NCBI GenBank assembly: GCA_026985785.1
Contig: JALSPT010000034.1
Span: forward strand, 1-16,580
DNA from: Anaerolineales bacterium
Lineage (GTDB): Bacteria; Chloroflexota; Anaerolineae; Anaerolineales; DRMV01
Length of the DNA: 16,580 nucleotides
Direction: 5' to 3'
The notes under the pieces are model-generated. The model was not told the DNA's origin. It searched no databases and saw only the letters and a list, made by a program, of their open reading frames with translations. A program made the position numbers and the translations under genes. Below, one piece after another: positions 5,758 to 12,548 of the stretch. Each line of letters begins with the position of its first letter. Positions within the stretch are counted from its first letter, which is position 1.

Positions 5758-7268
5758 CAACCGTTATATTTTCGCACTTCGGCCACCGCATCGATCGCCA
5801 AAGGCGCATACAAGTGGGGGTAGAGTGCGCCGTCTGTCGCCTCCCAGCGCAGATGGGGAATGAGCCGCGTCATCGGCACCAGCAACAAGAGCAGGTCGTT
5901 CCTCCCGGGGAACCACCGTTGGGCGACCACGGCCAATTGATCCAGCCGCGCAAAGTGAATGAAGCCTTGCCGTTCCAACGAAGGTGGCCGGTATTCCCCC
6001 AGTCGTTGAGCGTTTTCCCACGCCGAGGCGCTGCACAAATGGCCGACCATCCCACCCTGCAACAAGACCAAGGCGCGCGCCAGGATGTGGCGGGCGACTT
6101 CTTCCTTCCCCATCAACGGCAACGGCTCGGCGCCCCCATCGGCGTAGAGCAGGGTGATCCGGTTGGTCGGCGCGCCAAAACCCGCATCGCGGGCGGTGAT
6201 GTCGTTGGCTGCGATCATGTCCAACCCTTTGGCCTGCAATTTGGCGCGGGCGTTCTCCACCAAATCTCGGCTTTCGGCGGCAAAGCCCACCACCAGTTGC
6301 AGGGTGGGAAGATCGCCGCGGCGGGCGTGCACCTCAGCCAAAATATCCACCGTGCGGGTCAGGTGCAGGTCGAGGGCGTCCTTTCCCTTTTTGATCTTCT
6401 GCGCCGCGGTTTGGAGGGGGCGGTAATCGGCAACCGCAGCAGCCATGAACAGCGCCTCGGCGTCTTCCAGGGCGGCAAACACCGCCTCGGCCATCTCCGC
6501 GGCAGTGCGGACGTCCACCCGGCGCGCGCCCCAAGGGGTGGGTAGCGTGGTGGGCCCCGCAATGAGTGTGACCTCCGCGCCGCAATCCAGCGCCGCCTGC
6601 GCCAAGGCAAAACCCTGCCTGCCGGTCGAGCGGTTGCCAATGGCACGCACGGGGTCGATGGGTTCCTGCGTTCCCCCTGCCGTGACTACGACACGCTTAC
6701 CTTGCCAGGGGCCGCCGCGCGTTAGATGATAGCGCGCAGCCCCGATGAGCGTTTCCGGCTCCACCATCCGCCCCGGCCCCATCAGGCCGGAGGCCAAGCG
6801 CCCTTCCTCAGGCCCCAGCACCACCACGCCTCGCTCACGCAGCGCCTTCAGGTTGGCCTGGGTGGCCGGGTGGGTGAACATGCCGCCGTCCATCGCCGGC
6901 GCAACCACGATCGGCGCGCTGGTGCTCAGCGCGGTCAGCGTGAGCAGGTTGTCGGCCTGGCCGTGGGCAAGTTTGGCCAGGGTGTTGGCGGTGGCCGGAG
7001 CGATCAACGCCAGGTCGGCCTGTTGCCCCAGACCGACATGCAGCACGTGCGCCCGTTGTCCCCACAAGTCGGCGTCGGTATAGGCCGGCTGGCCGGTCAC
7101 GGCCTGGAAACTGAGCGGCATGACGAAGTGCGTCGCCCCCTTGGTGAGCACGGTCACGACTTCGGCACCCAACTGCGTCAGACGCGAAGCCACCACCACG
7201 GCCTTATAGGCCGCCACCGAGCCCGTGACACCCAATACTACCCGCTTGCCTGCCAAAGGAAGCAACAC
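5757..7268 (-). CDS. coaBC: Bifunctional phosphopantothenoylcysteine decarboxylase / phosphopantothenate-cysteine ligase with C-terminal DUF952 domain
   Basis: CoaBC joins cysteine to 4'-phosphopantothenate using CTP (CoaB) and decarboxylates the product with FMN (CoaC) in coenzyme A synthesis. With GTG 7268 as start (AGAGG 7 nt upstream; TTG 7283 is an alternative in frame) the protein has 503 residues, about 100 more than usual. CoaC (about 5-180) shows GVTGSVAAYK, HVLHVGL, PATANTLAKLAHG, PAMD (family PAMN) and RLASGLMGPGRM, where serine stands at the position of the E. coli catalytic cysteine. CoaB (about 185-395) shows VTAGGTQEPIDPVRAIGNRS, AAAVADYRP, KIKKGK, VGFAAES and ANDI. The last 97 residues are a complete DUF952 domain. 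The gene is convergent with the DegV gene (27-bp gap). Confidence 0.93.
   Translation of the reverse strand: MLLPLAGKRVVLGVTGSVAAYKAVVVASRLTQLGAEVVTVLTKGATHFVMPLSFQAVTGQPAYTDADLWGQRAHVLHVGLGQQADLALIAPATANTLAKLAHGQADNLLTLTALSTSAPIVVAPAMDGGMFTHPATQANLKALRERGVVVLGPEEGRLASGLMGPGRMVEPETLIGAARYHLTRGGPWQGKRVVVTAGGTQEPIDPVRAIGNRSTGRQGFALAQAALDCGAEVTLIAGPTTLPTPWGARRVDVRTAAEMAEAVFAALEDAEALFMAAAVADYRPLQTAAQKIKKGKDALDLHLTRTVDILAEVHARRGDLPTLQLVVGFAAESRDLVENARAKLQAKGLDMIAANDITARDAGFGAPTNRITLLYADGGAEPLPLMGKEEVARHILARALVLLQGGMVGHLCSASAWENAQRLGEYRPPSLERQGFIHFARLDQLAVVAQRWFPGRNDLLLLLVPMTRLIPHLRWEATDGALYPHLYAPLAIDAVAEVRKYNG
5760..6050 (-). other. DUF952 domain fused to CoaBC
   Basis: The domain covers residues 407-503 of the coaBC product. 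It begins MVGHLCSASAWENAQRLGEY and carries the DUF952 signatures YRPPSLERQGFIH, RWFPGRNDLLLL and RWEATDGALYPHLYAPL. DUF952 proteins are normally free-standing at about this size. The reading frame runs through without a stop. An internal ATG (6050) coincides with the domain start and is preceded by G-rich GGGTGGG, so separate initiation is conceivable. The function is unknown. I recall DUF952 being linked to an ADP-ribosyltransferase-like fold, which needs checking. Confidence 0.85.
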
Positions 7269-7288
7269 CCTGGCACCTCTCAAAACAC

Positions 7289-7323
7289 CTACCCGCCCTC
7301 TTACAGGTCACGAGGGCGGGTAG
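7289..7323 (-). terminator. Strong hairpin between the DUF4282 gene and coaBC
   Basis: A perfect 12-bp inverted repeat, CTACCCGCCCTC (7289-7300) with GAGGGCGGGTAG (7312-7323), has an 11-nt loop. On the minus strand it is followed by GTGTTTTG, a poor U-tract, so it is either a weak terminator or an RNA-stability/attenuation element. It lies 20 nt upstream of the chosen coaBC start. Confidence 0.5.
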
Positions 7324-7341
7324 ACAAGATTGAACAGGGAG

Positions 7342-7644
7342 CTATGCTCCACGCTGGCGCAGCAATTGCTCGATCGCTACTAACGAATCGTGAATGCGGA
7401 AAATCACGATCAACAATTCGGTGTAGAGCCGCACCAGCAGCAACCCCAACACCGTAACGATGGGCACACCGAAGAGCGCCATCAACACGGCGCCCACGCT
7501 GCCATCGCCGATACCGGAGATCAATCCGCTGATGAAGCCAACCAGGCCGCTAATGAGAACTATGGCCACGCCGATCCAGAAAACAACCTGGATGATCACC
7601 GGCGTGACCATTTTGCGAAAACTAATGAAGTCTTTCCAGTTCAT
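7342..7644 (-). CDS. Small membrane protein, DUF4282 family
   Basis: The 100-residue protein has an N-terminal MNWKDFISFRKMVTPVII segment typical of DUF4282 and two predicted membrane helices at about 16-40 and 50-74, joined by a short Gly/Ser-rich turn (SGIGDGSVG). The cytoplasmic tail is polar (RIHDSLVAIEQLLRQRGA). ATG 7644 is chosen because AGGAGG lies 7 nt upstream; an in-frame start at 7677 would add 11 residues without a comparable site. The function of the family is not known. It precedes coaBC on the same strand but a hairpin separates the two genes. Confidence 0.85.
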   Translation of the reverse strand: MNWKDFISFRKMVTPVIIQVVFWIGVAIVLISGLVGFISGLISGIGDGSVGAVLMALFGVPIVTVLGLLLVRLYTELLIVIFRIHDSLVAIEQLLRQRGA

Positions 7645-7684
7645 GGTTTTCCTCCTACTATTGAGATTGGAGAACAAAAGCGTT

Positions 7685-7716
7685 CAGGGCATTGGCCCTG
7701 CTGTTTTATTTTAGCA
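7685..7716 (-). promoter_or_regulatory. Promoter and 5'-UTR hairpin of the DUF4282 gene
   Basis: An extended -10 element TGC-TAAAAT lies on the minus strand (7716-7708); no convincing -35 was seen. Directly downstream is a perfect 6-bp hairpin, CAGGGC (7685-7690) with GCCCTG (7695-7700) and a 4-nt loop, which would lie near the 5' end of the transcript. Confidence 0.5.
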
Positions 7717-7721
7717 CATCG

Positions 7722-7751
7722 TTCCCATTTTCAGGGCTCTTTTGATACAAT
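7722..7751 (+). promoter_or_regulatory. Promoter of the PBP-like gene, implying a leaderless mRNA
   Basis: TTCCCA (7722-7727), an 18-bp spacer, and an extended -10 TGA-TACAAT (TG at 7743-7744, hexamer 7746-7751) are present. The start codon ATG is at 7758, where transcription itself should begin. No Shine-Dalgarno is present. Confidence 0.55.
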
Positions 7752-7757
7752 CAATCC

Positions 7758-10520
7758 ATGCTCTTTCTCCCTCGAATTCTGCGCATTCGCCGACGGCGCG
7801 AGGCCCGCGCCCGACAACGCCTGAGCGCCCGCCTGCGCCCCTGGGGGTTGGGGCTGCTGGTGGTCGTGGGGCTGGCGCTGGCGTTGGGCGGGCTGGCGGC
7901 GGCATGGGGGTATGTCTCCCTCACGGCGCGCCTGCCCTCTCTGGCCGCCCTCCCGGCTTATCTCGACGCCCCCGATGGGTTATTGCTGACCCCCTCACAT
8001 TTTTGGGACACCACCGGCAGCCTCTCCCTCAGCAGCGCGCCGGAAAAGCCCCGCTACTTGACCTTGGATACCCTCAACCCCCATACCACCGCCGCCGTGC
8101 TCGCAGCGGTGGAACCAGACTTCTTTCAAGAAAACGGCTACCAGGGCCATTTTTGGCAAACCCACACCTCTCCGGGGATTGCCGAACGCCTGGCGCTACG
8201 TTTGCTGCTGTTCCGGGAACCAGCGGGCACTCGCCGTCGCCTGCGGGCGCGCCTGCTGGCATCTCAAATGATTTCTCGTTACGGCCATCGTCGCGTGTTG
8301 ACGTGGTATCTCAACATCGCCGATTTCGGCCACGGCTTTTACGGCCTGGAGGCCGCCAGCAAGGGCTACCTGGGCAAAGCGGCCACCGACCTCACCCTGT
8401 CCGAAGCGGCACTGCTGGCGGCCATCCTGCCTCACCCTGCCGTCAACCCGTGGGATGCCCCTCGCGAGGCCGAGACCGCCCGCCAGCAACTCTTGGTGGC
8501 GATGGTCGGGCGCGGGCTGACAGACGCTGAAGCCTCCCACAAAGCTTTGCAACGCCCCCCTCACGTCCTCCCTCCACCGCAGGCGTCCCAAGCGCCGTTT
8601 CTGGCCATGGCCCGAAGCCAGTTGCAGGCTCTTGTCTGGCCGCTGCCGACGCGCGGGCTGGAAATCAGCACCACCCTGGACGCCAGGTTGCAGCACCAGG
8701 CCGATTGCCTCCGCAGCGCCGTATTGGCGGCCAATCCCCTGGCCGAAGATTGCCCCTCGGCACGCAATTTACCGCCTTTGCTACTGACCAACCCATTGCC
8801 TGCCGACACCGTGCTGGAAGCCGCCGTCCTGGACGTGACCAGCGGCGCGCTCCTGGCCCTCAGCGCCAACGACGGCCAAAACCCACCCCACATTCCAGGC
8901 AGCGCCCTCGCCCCCTGGGTGTATGCCGTAGCCTTTTCACGCGGTTTTGCCCCTGCCAACCTGGTGTGGGATATCCCTGCCAGCCTTCCTGCCGGCATTC
9001 AAGCCCAGAACCCCGATGGGCGATTCCACGGCCCGCTGCGGCTGCGCCTCGCCCTCGCCAATGACGACCTGGTGCCCACCCTTCACCTCCTTGATCAGTT
9101 GGGTGCCCAGACCACTTGGGCAACCGCGGCGCGCATCGGCCTCCCGGCGCTGCAAAACCAGCCCTTTGGCTTCGGCCTGCTGCTGGGCGATGGCCGCCTT
9201 TCGCTGCTCGATCTCGCCCACGGCCTGACGGCTTTTGCCACGGAAGGGCAGTGGGTGGGTCTGGCCTCTGAAGGCACATTGCATCCGGCGGCGTTGATGC
9301 AGGCGCACGACACCCATGGCAACCTACGGTTTGCTTACCGTCCCGCCCGCCGCGGTGTACTCAGCCCCTCCTTGGCTTATTTGGTAACCGATGTGCTCGC
9401 CGACCAAACCGCCAAATGGCCTTCGTTGGGCCACCCCAACCCGCTGGAGATCGGGCGCCCGGTGGCCGTCCACCTGGGGCACGCCCCCGACGGCGGCGTG
9501 TGGGTACTCGGCTACACTTTGCAGCGGGTGATCGCGGTGTACGCCCGCGGCAGCAGCCCCGAGCAGAGCCACAACGCTGCCCTGGCTTACTGGCATGCCT
9601 TGGCGCTGGCTGCCTTGGAATCCCTACCACCGCAGGATTGGCCACGCCCACCCGAAATCCATACCGTCACCGTGTGCGACCCTTCCGGCTTGCTGCCCAC
9701 CGCCGATTGCCCCAACGTGGTGGACGAGGTGTTCCCTTCTGGCAGCGAACCCACCGTGCCCGATGCGCTCTACCGCCGCATCGCCATCGATCGCGAAACT
9801 GGCCTGCGCGCGACCGTATTCACCCCGCCCGAACTGGTTACCGAGCGGGTGTTCATGGTCGTGCCGCCCGAAGCGCGCCCCTGGGCCCAAAAAGCAGGCT
9901 TGCCTCTGCCCCCACAAGGGTACGACACCCTCCTCCCGCCGAAAGACTCACCCGACGTGGTGCTGACCGCGCCGCAGCCGTTCGCCGTCGTGCGGGGGAT
10001 GGTCCCTCTCAAGGGCACGGCAGCGGGGGAGGATTTTGCCTCTTACCGAGTGCAGGTGGGGCAAGGGCTAAATCCAAGCCGTTGGGAAGTGGTCGCCGAG
10101 GGCAACCAAGCCGTGCATCATGGCCTGCTGGGGCGATGGGATACCGAGGGACTGCGCGGCCTGTATGCCGTCCAGTTGCTGGTGCTGGACAAGGCCGGGC
10201 GTGCTACCACTTATACCACCCAGGTCACGGTGGATGGGCAGCCGCCGCGAGTGGGCTTCGTGCGCCCTTCCGCAGGGGAGAAAGTGACCACGCCCATCGG
10301 CGGGACGGTCATCGTGCAAGCCGAGGCCGCAGATGACATTGCCCTCGCGTGGCTGCGGTTGAGCGTGGATGGCGAACCCATCACCACCCTGGAGGCCCCG
10401 CCCTACACGTTTGCCGTGCGGCTGAAGGAGGGCACGCACACCCTTACCCTGACCGCCGCCGACGCGGCCGGAAACCAAAACACCGCCACCGAAACGGTGA
10501 CGGTGCGCTGGGAACGCTGA
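7758..10520 (+). CDS. Class A penicillin-binding-protein-like pseudoenzyme (degenerate GT51 and transpeptidase domains) with C-terminal Ig-like domains
   Basis: The 920-residue protein has the architecture of a bifunctional peptidoglycan synthase. In order it has a basic cytoplasmic tail (1-28), one membrane helix (about 31-54), a GT51-like domain (about 100-265), a transpeptidase-like domain (about 350-620), a linker with CDPSGLLPTADCP (640-652), and Ig-like repeats to the end (DAAGNQNT near 902-909). The fold-bearing parts are kept: TWYLNIADFG and GLEAASKGYLGK of GT51 motifs 4-5, and IPGSALAPWVYA in the transpeptidase. The catalytic motifs are not. EDxxFxxH reads EPDFFQEN (119-126), GxSTITQQ reads TSPGIAER, the glutamate of motif 3 is absent, SxxK reads SALA (382-385), SxN reads NDD, and KTGT reads HLGH (572-575). 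A structural or regulatory cell-wall role is inferred. Confidence 0.85.
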   Translation: MLFLPRILRIRRRREARARQRLSARLRPWGLGLLVVVGLALALGGLAAAWGYVSLTARLPSLAALPAYLDAPDGLLLTPSHFWDTTGSLSLSSAPEKPRYLTLDTLNPHTTAAVLAAVEPDFFQENGYQGHFWQTHTSPGIAERLALRLLLFREPAGTRRRLRARLLASQMISRYGHRRVLTWYLNIADFGHGFYGLEAASKGYLGKAATDLTLSEAALLAAILPHPAVNPWDAPREAETARQQLLVAMVGRGLTDAEASHKALQRPPHVLPPPQASQAPFLAMARSQLQALVWPLPTRGLEISTTLDARLQHQADCLRSAVLAANPLAEDCPSARNLPPLLLTNPLPADTVLEAAVLDVTSGALLALSANDGQNPPHIPGSALAPWVYAVAFSRGFAPANLVWDIPASLPAGIQAQNPDGRFHGPLRLRLALANDDLVPTLHLLDQLGAQTTWATAARIGLPALQNQPFGFGLLLGDGRLSLLDLAHGLTAFATEGQWVGLASEGTLHPAALMQAHDTHGNLRFAYRPARRGVLSPSLAYLVTDVLADQTAKWPSLGHPNPLEIGRPVAVHLGHAPDGGVWVLGYTLQRVIAVYARGSSPEQSHNAALAYWHALALAALESLPPQDWPRPPEIHTVTVCDPSGLLPTADCPNVVDEVFPSGSEPTVPDALYRRIAIDRETGLRATVFTPPELVTERVFMVVPPEARPWAQKAGLPLPPQGYDTLLPPKDSPDVVLTAPQPFAVVRGMVPLKGTAAGEDFASYRVQVGQGLNPSRWEVVAEGNQAVHHGLLGRWDTEGLRGLYAVQLLVLDKAGRATTYTTQVTVDGQPPRVGFVRPSAGEKVTTPIGGTVIVQAEAADDIALAWLRLSVDGEPITTLEAPPYTFAVRLKEGTHTLTLTAADAAGNQNTATETVTVRWER

Positions 10521-10532
10521 GGCCGTGAGGCT

Positions 10533-11531
10533 CTATCGGAGATGGCACGCCACCAGATGCTCCGGCTCGCCCTCGACGGGGTGCAGGCGGGGCGGTTCAC
10601 GGCGGCAGATGTCTTCCGCCAGCGGGCAGCGGGGATGAAAACGGCAGCCCGCTGGGGGGTGAATCGGGCTGGGAATTTCGCCCTTGGGCAGCGGCTCGGT
10701 ACGGCGGGCGTCCGGGTCGGGCACCGGCACCGCGGCCAGCAGCGCCTGGGTGTAGGGGTGGCGCGGGTTGCCATACACCTGCGCCAACGGCCCGATTTCC
10801 ACAATCTGCCCTAAGTACATGATGGCAATGCGGTCGCAGATGTATTTGGCCGTCGCCAGGTCGTGGGTGATGAAGAGGTAGGTGAGGCCAAATTCCCTTT
10901 GCAGGTCGCGCATCAGTTTGAGCAACACCGCCCGCACCGACACGTCGGCCATCGCGATGGGCTCGTCGGCCACCACCAGGTCGGGGCGCAGCACCAGCGA
11001 GCGGGCAATCACGGCGCGCTGACGCTGCCCGCCCGAAAGTTGATGCGGGTATTTGTTGATGAACTGCTCCGGCGGGGTAAGACCGACCTTTTCCAAAATA
11101 TCCAGCACCTGCCGGCGCTCATCGGCGGCGTCGGCGGCCAGGGCGTGAATACGCAGGCCGTGGGCAATGGCCTGGCCGATGGTCATGCGGGGGTTGAGAG
11201 AGGCCGTCGGGTCCTGGAAAATGGGCTGCATCCGGCGGCGCAAAGGCCGGAGACGGCTTTCGGACAAGTGGGTAATGTCTTGGCCGTCGAACAAAATCGT
11301 GCCGTCGGTGGGTTCCAGCAGGCGCAGCACCAGCCGTCCGGTGGTCGTCTTGCCCGAACCGGATTCACCGGCCAGGCCCAGGGTTTCGCCGGGGTAGATG
11401 TCGAAATCCACACCGTCCACCGCGCGCACGGCCAGCGCCTCGCGCCCGAACAGTTTGTCCAACGGCCCCTGCCCCAGGGGGAAATACTTCTTCAGGTTGC
11501 GGACGGAAACCAAAGGCTGGCGGTCGGTCAT
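10533..11531 (-). CDS. Oligopeptide/dipeptide-type ABC transporter ATP-binding protein (DppF/OppF-like)
   Basis: This is one of the two ATPases of the importer, acting on the cytoplasmic face. The 332 residues include Walker A GESGSGKT (55-62), Q-loop Gln106, signature LSGGQRQR (165-172), Walker B ending in Asp189-Glu190, and switch His223. The D-loop region reads ADEPIAMADVS, where most relatives have SM-I/L-D. The C-terminal peptide-transporter extension carries four cysteines (296, 302, 309, 329) in C-x5-C-x6-C spacing. The start ATG overlaps the stop of the upstream ATPase gene by 4 nt (ATGA), with GGAGG inside that gene, so translation is probably coupled. It is the last gene of the operon and is convergent with the PBP-like gene (12-bp gap). 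The substrate is unknown. Confidence 0.93.
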   Translation of the reverse strand: MTDRQPLVSVRNLKKYFPLGQGPLDKLFGREALAVRAVDGVDFDIYPGETLGLAGESGSGKTTTGRLVLRLLEPTDGTILFDGQDITHLSESRLRPLRRRMQPIFQDPTASLNPRMTIGQAIAHGLRIHALAADAADERRQVLDILEKVGLTPPEQFINKYPHQLSGGQRQRAVIARSLVLRPDLVVADEPIAMADVSVRAVLLKLMRDLQREFGLTYLFITHDLATAKYICDRIAIMYLGQIVEIGPLAQVYGNPRHPYTQALLAAVPVPDPDARRTEPLPKGEIPSPIHPPAGCRFHPRCPLAEDICRREPPRLHPVEGEPEHLVACHLR

Positions 11532-12505
11532 GCTTCCTCCTCAGCGTACAGCCAGCAGGCCGTGCCGTGGCCGGGATGGATTTCCTGCCATGCAGGGACG
11601 CGCTGGGCGCAGACGGGTTTGGCCTGCGGGCAGCGGGGGTGGAAGCGGCAGCCCGGCGGCGGATCGAGCAGGCTGGGCGGCGCGCCGGAGAGGGTTTCCA
11701 GTTCCAAGCCGTCTTCCAGCCGGATGCTGGGCACCGAGGCCAGCAGGCCGCGGGTGTAGGGGTGCAGCGTGCGGTGGAAGACGTCGTGCACCGGCCCAAT
11801 CTCGGCCATCCGCCCGGCATACATCACCGCTACTCGGTCGGCCAGTTCGGCCACCACACCGATATTGTGGGTAATCAGAATCATCGTAAGGTTGAATTCG
11901 TCCCGCAGTTCCCGCAGCAGATCGAGGAATTGCGCCTCGACGATGACGTCCAGGCTGGTGGTCGGTTCGTCGGCGATGATCAGGTCGGCGTTCAGGGCCA
12001 GGCCGATGCCGATCATGATGCGCTGGCGCATCCCGCCGGAGAGTTGATGGGGGTAATCTTTCAAACGGTCGGGCGAGATGCCCAAGCGCTGAATGAGTTG
12101 AGCGGCGCGCTCCCAGGCCTCTTTTTTGGAAACCTGCGGCTCGTGAGTGCGAATGGTCTCCACAATGTGGTCGCCGATGCGCTGCAAGGGATTGAGCGAG
12201 GTCATCGGGTCCTGGAAGACCATGGAGATGTGCCGCCCCCGCAGTTTGCGCATTTCACCCTCGGAGAGTTGCATCAGGTCGCGCCCTTGAAAGATCATCC
12301 GCCCGGAAGAAATCCGCCCCGGCGGGCGCACCATCCGCAGCAACGCCATGCCCAAGGTGGACTTGCCGCAGCCGCTTTCCCCCACCAGGCCCAGCACTTC
12401 GCCGCGATAGACGGTGAAACTGACATCGTCCACCGCGCGCACCGGCCCCTGGCGGGTTTCATAAGTCACGGTCAGGTGTTCGACTTGCAAAAGAGGTTCG
12501 GTCAT
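11528..12505 (-). CDS. Oligopeptide/dipeptide-type ABC transporter ATP-binding protein (DppD/OppD-like)
   Basis: This second ATPase is the partner of the DppF-like protein. Its 325 residues contain Walker A GESGCGKS (42-49), Q-loop Gln98, signature LSGGMRQR (155-162), Walker B LIIADE (175-180), D-loop TTSLDV and switch His213 (ITHN). The C-terminal extension has Cys286, 292, 299 and 317. A comparable four-cysteine motif has been reported to hold an iron-sulfur cluster in a mycobacterial OppD. Unlike its neighbours, no Shine-Dalgarno precedes ATG 12505; the upstream 43 bp are mostly a tandem octamer repeat. Confidence 0.93.
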   Translation of the reverse strand: MTEPLLQVEHLTVTYETRQGPVRAVDDVSFTVYRGEVLGLVGESGCGKSTLGMALLRMVRPPGRISSGRMIFQGRDLMQLSEGEMRKLRGRHISMVFQDPMTSLNPLQRIGDHIVETIRTHEPQVSKKEAWERAAQLIQRLGISPDRLKDYPHQLSGGMRQRIMIGIGLALNADLIIADEPTTSLDVIVEAQFLDLLRELRDEFNLTMILITHNIGVVAELADRVAVMYAGRMAEIGPVHDVFHRTLHPYTRGLLASVPSIRLEDGLELETLSGAPPSLLDPPPGCRFHPRCPQAKPVCAQRVPAWQEIHPGHGTACWLYAEEEA

Positions 12506-12512
12506 GGTCAGA

Positions 12513-12544
12513 GTAGTCGGGTAGTCGAATAGTCGAGTAGTCGG
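12513..12544. repeat. Tandem octamer repeat (RTAGTCGR x4)
   Basis: Four contiguous 8-bp units, GTAGTCGG, GTAGTCGA, ATAGTCGA and GTAGTCGG (12513-12544), fill the gap between the permease C stop and the start of the D ATPase gene, where a ribosome-binding site would be expected. Confidence 0.85.
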
Positions 12545-12548
12545 GGGG

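Noticed and set aside
5760..6050. DUF952 as a separate gene starting at ATG 6050
   Set aside because: No stop codon separates it from coaBC and the G-rich stretch before the ATG is too close for a normal ribosome-binding site, so the fusion is the simpler reading.
7685..7713. Plus-strand terminator (hairpin plus T-rich CTGTTTTATTTT)
   Set aside because: No plus-strand gene lies directly upstream, and the T-rich part is explained as the minus-strand -10 TAAAAT; it may still insulate the PBP-like gene.
12513..12544. Remnant of a CRISPR array
   Set aside because: The units are 8 bp and contiguous, with no spacers and no cas genes nearby.
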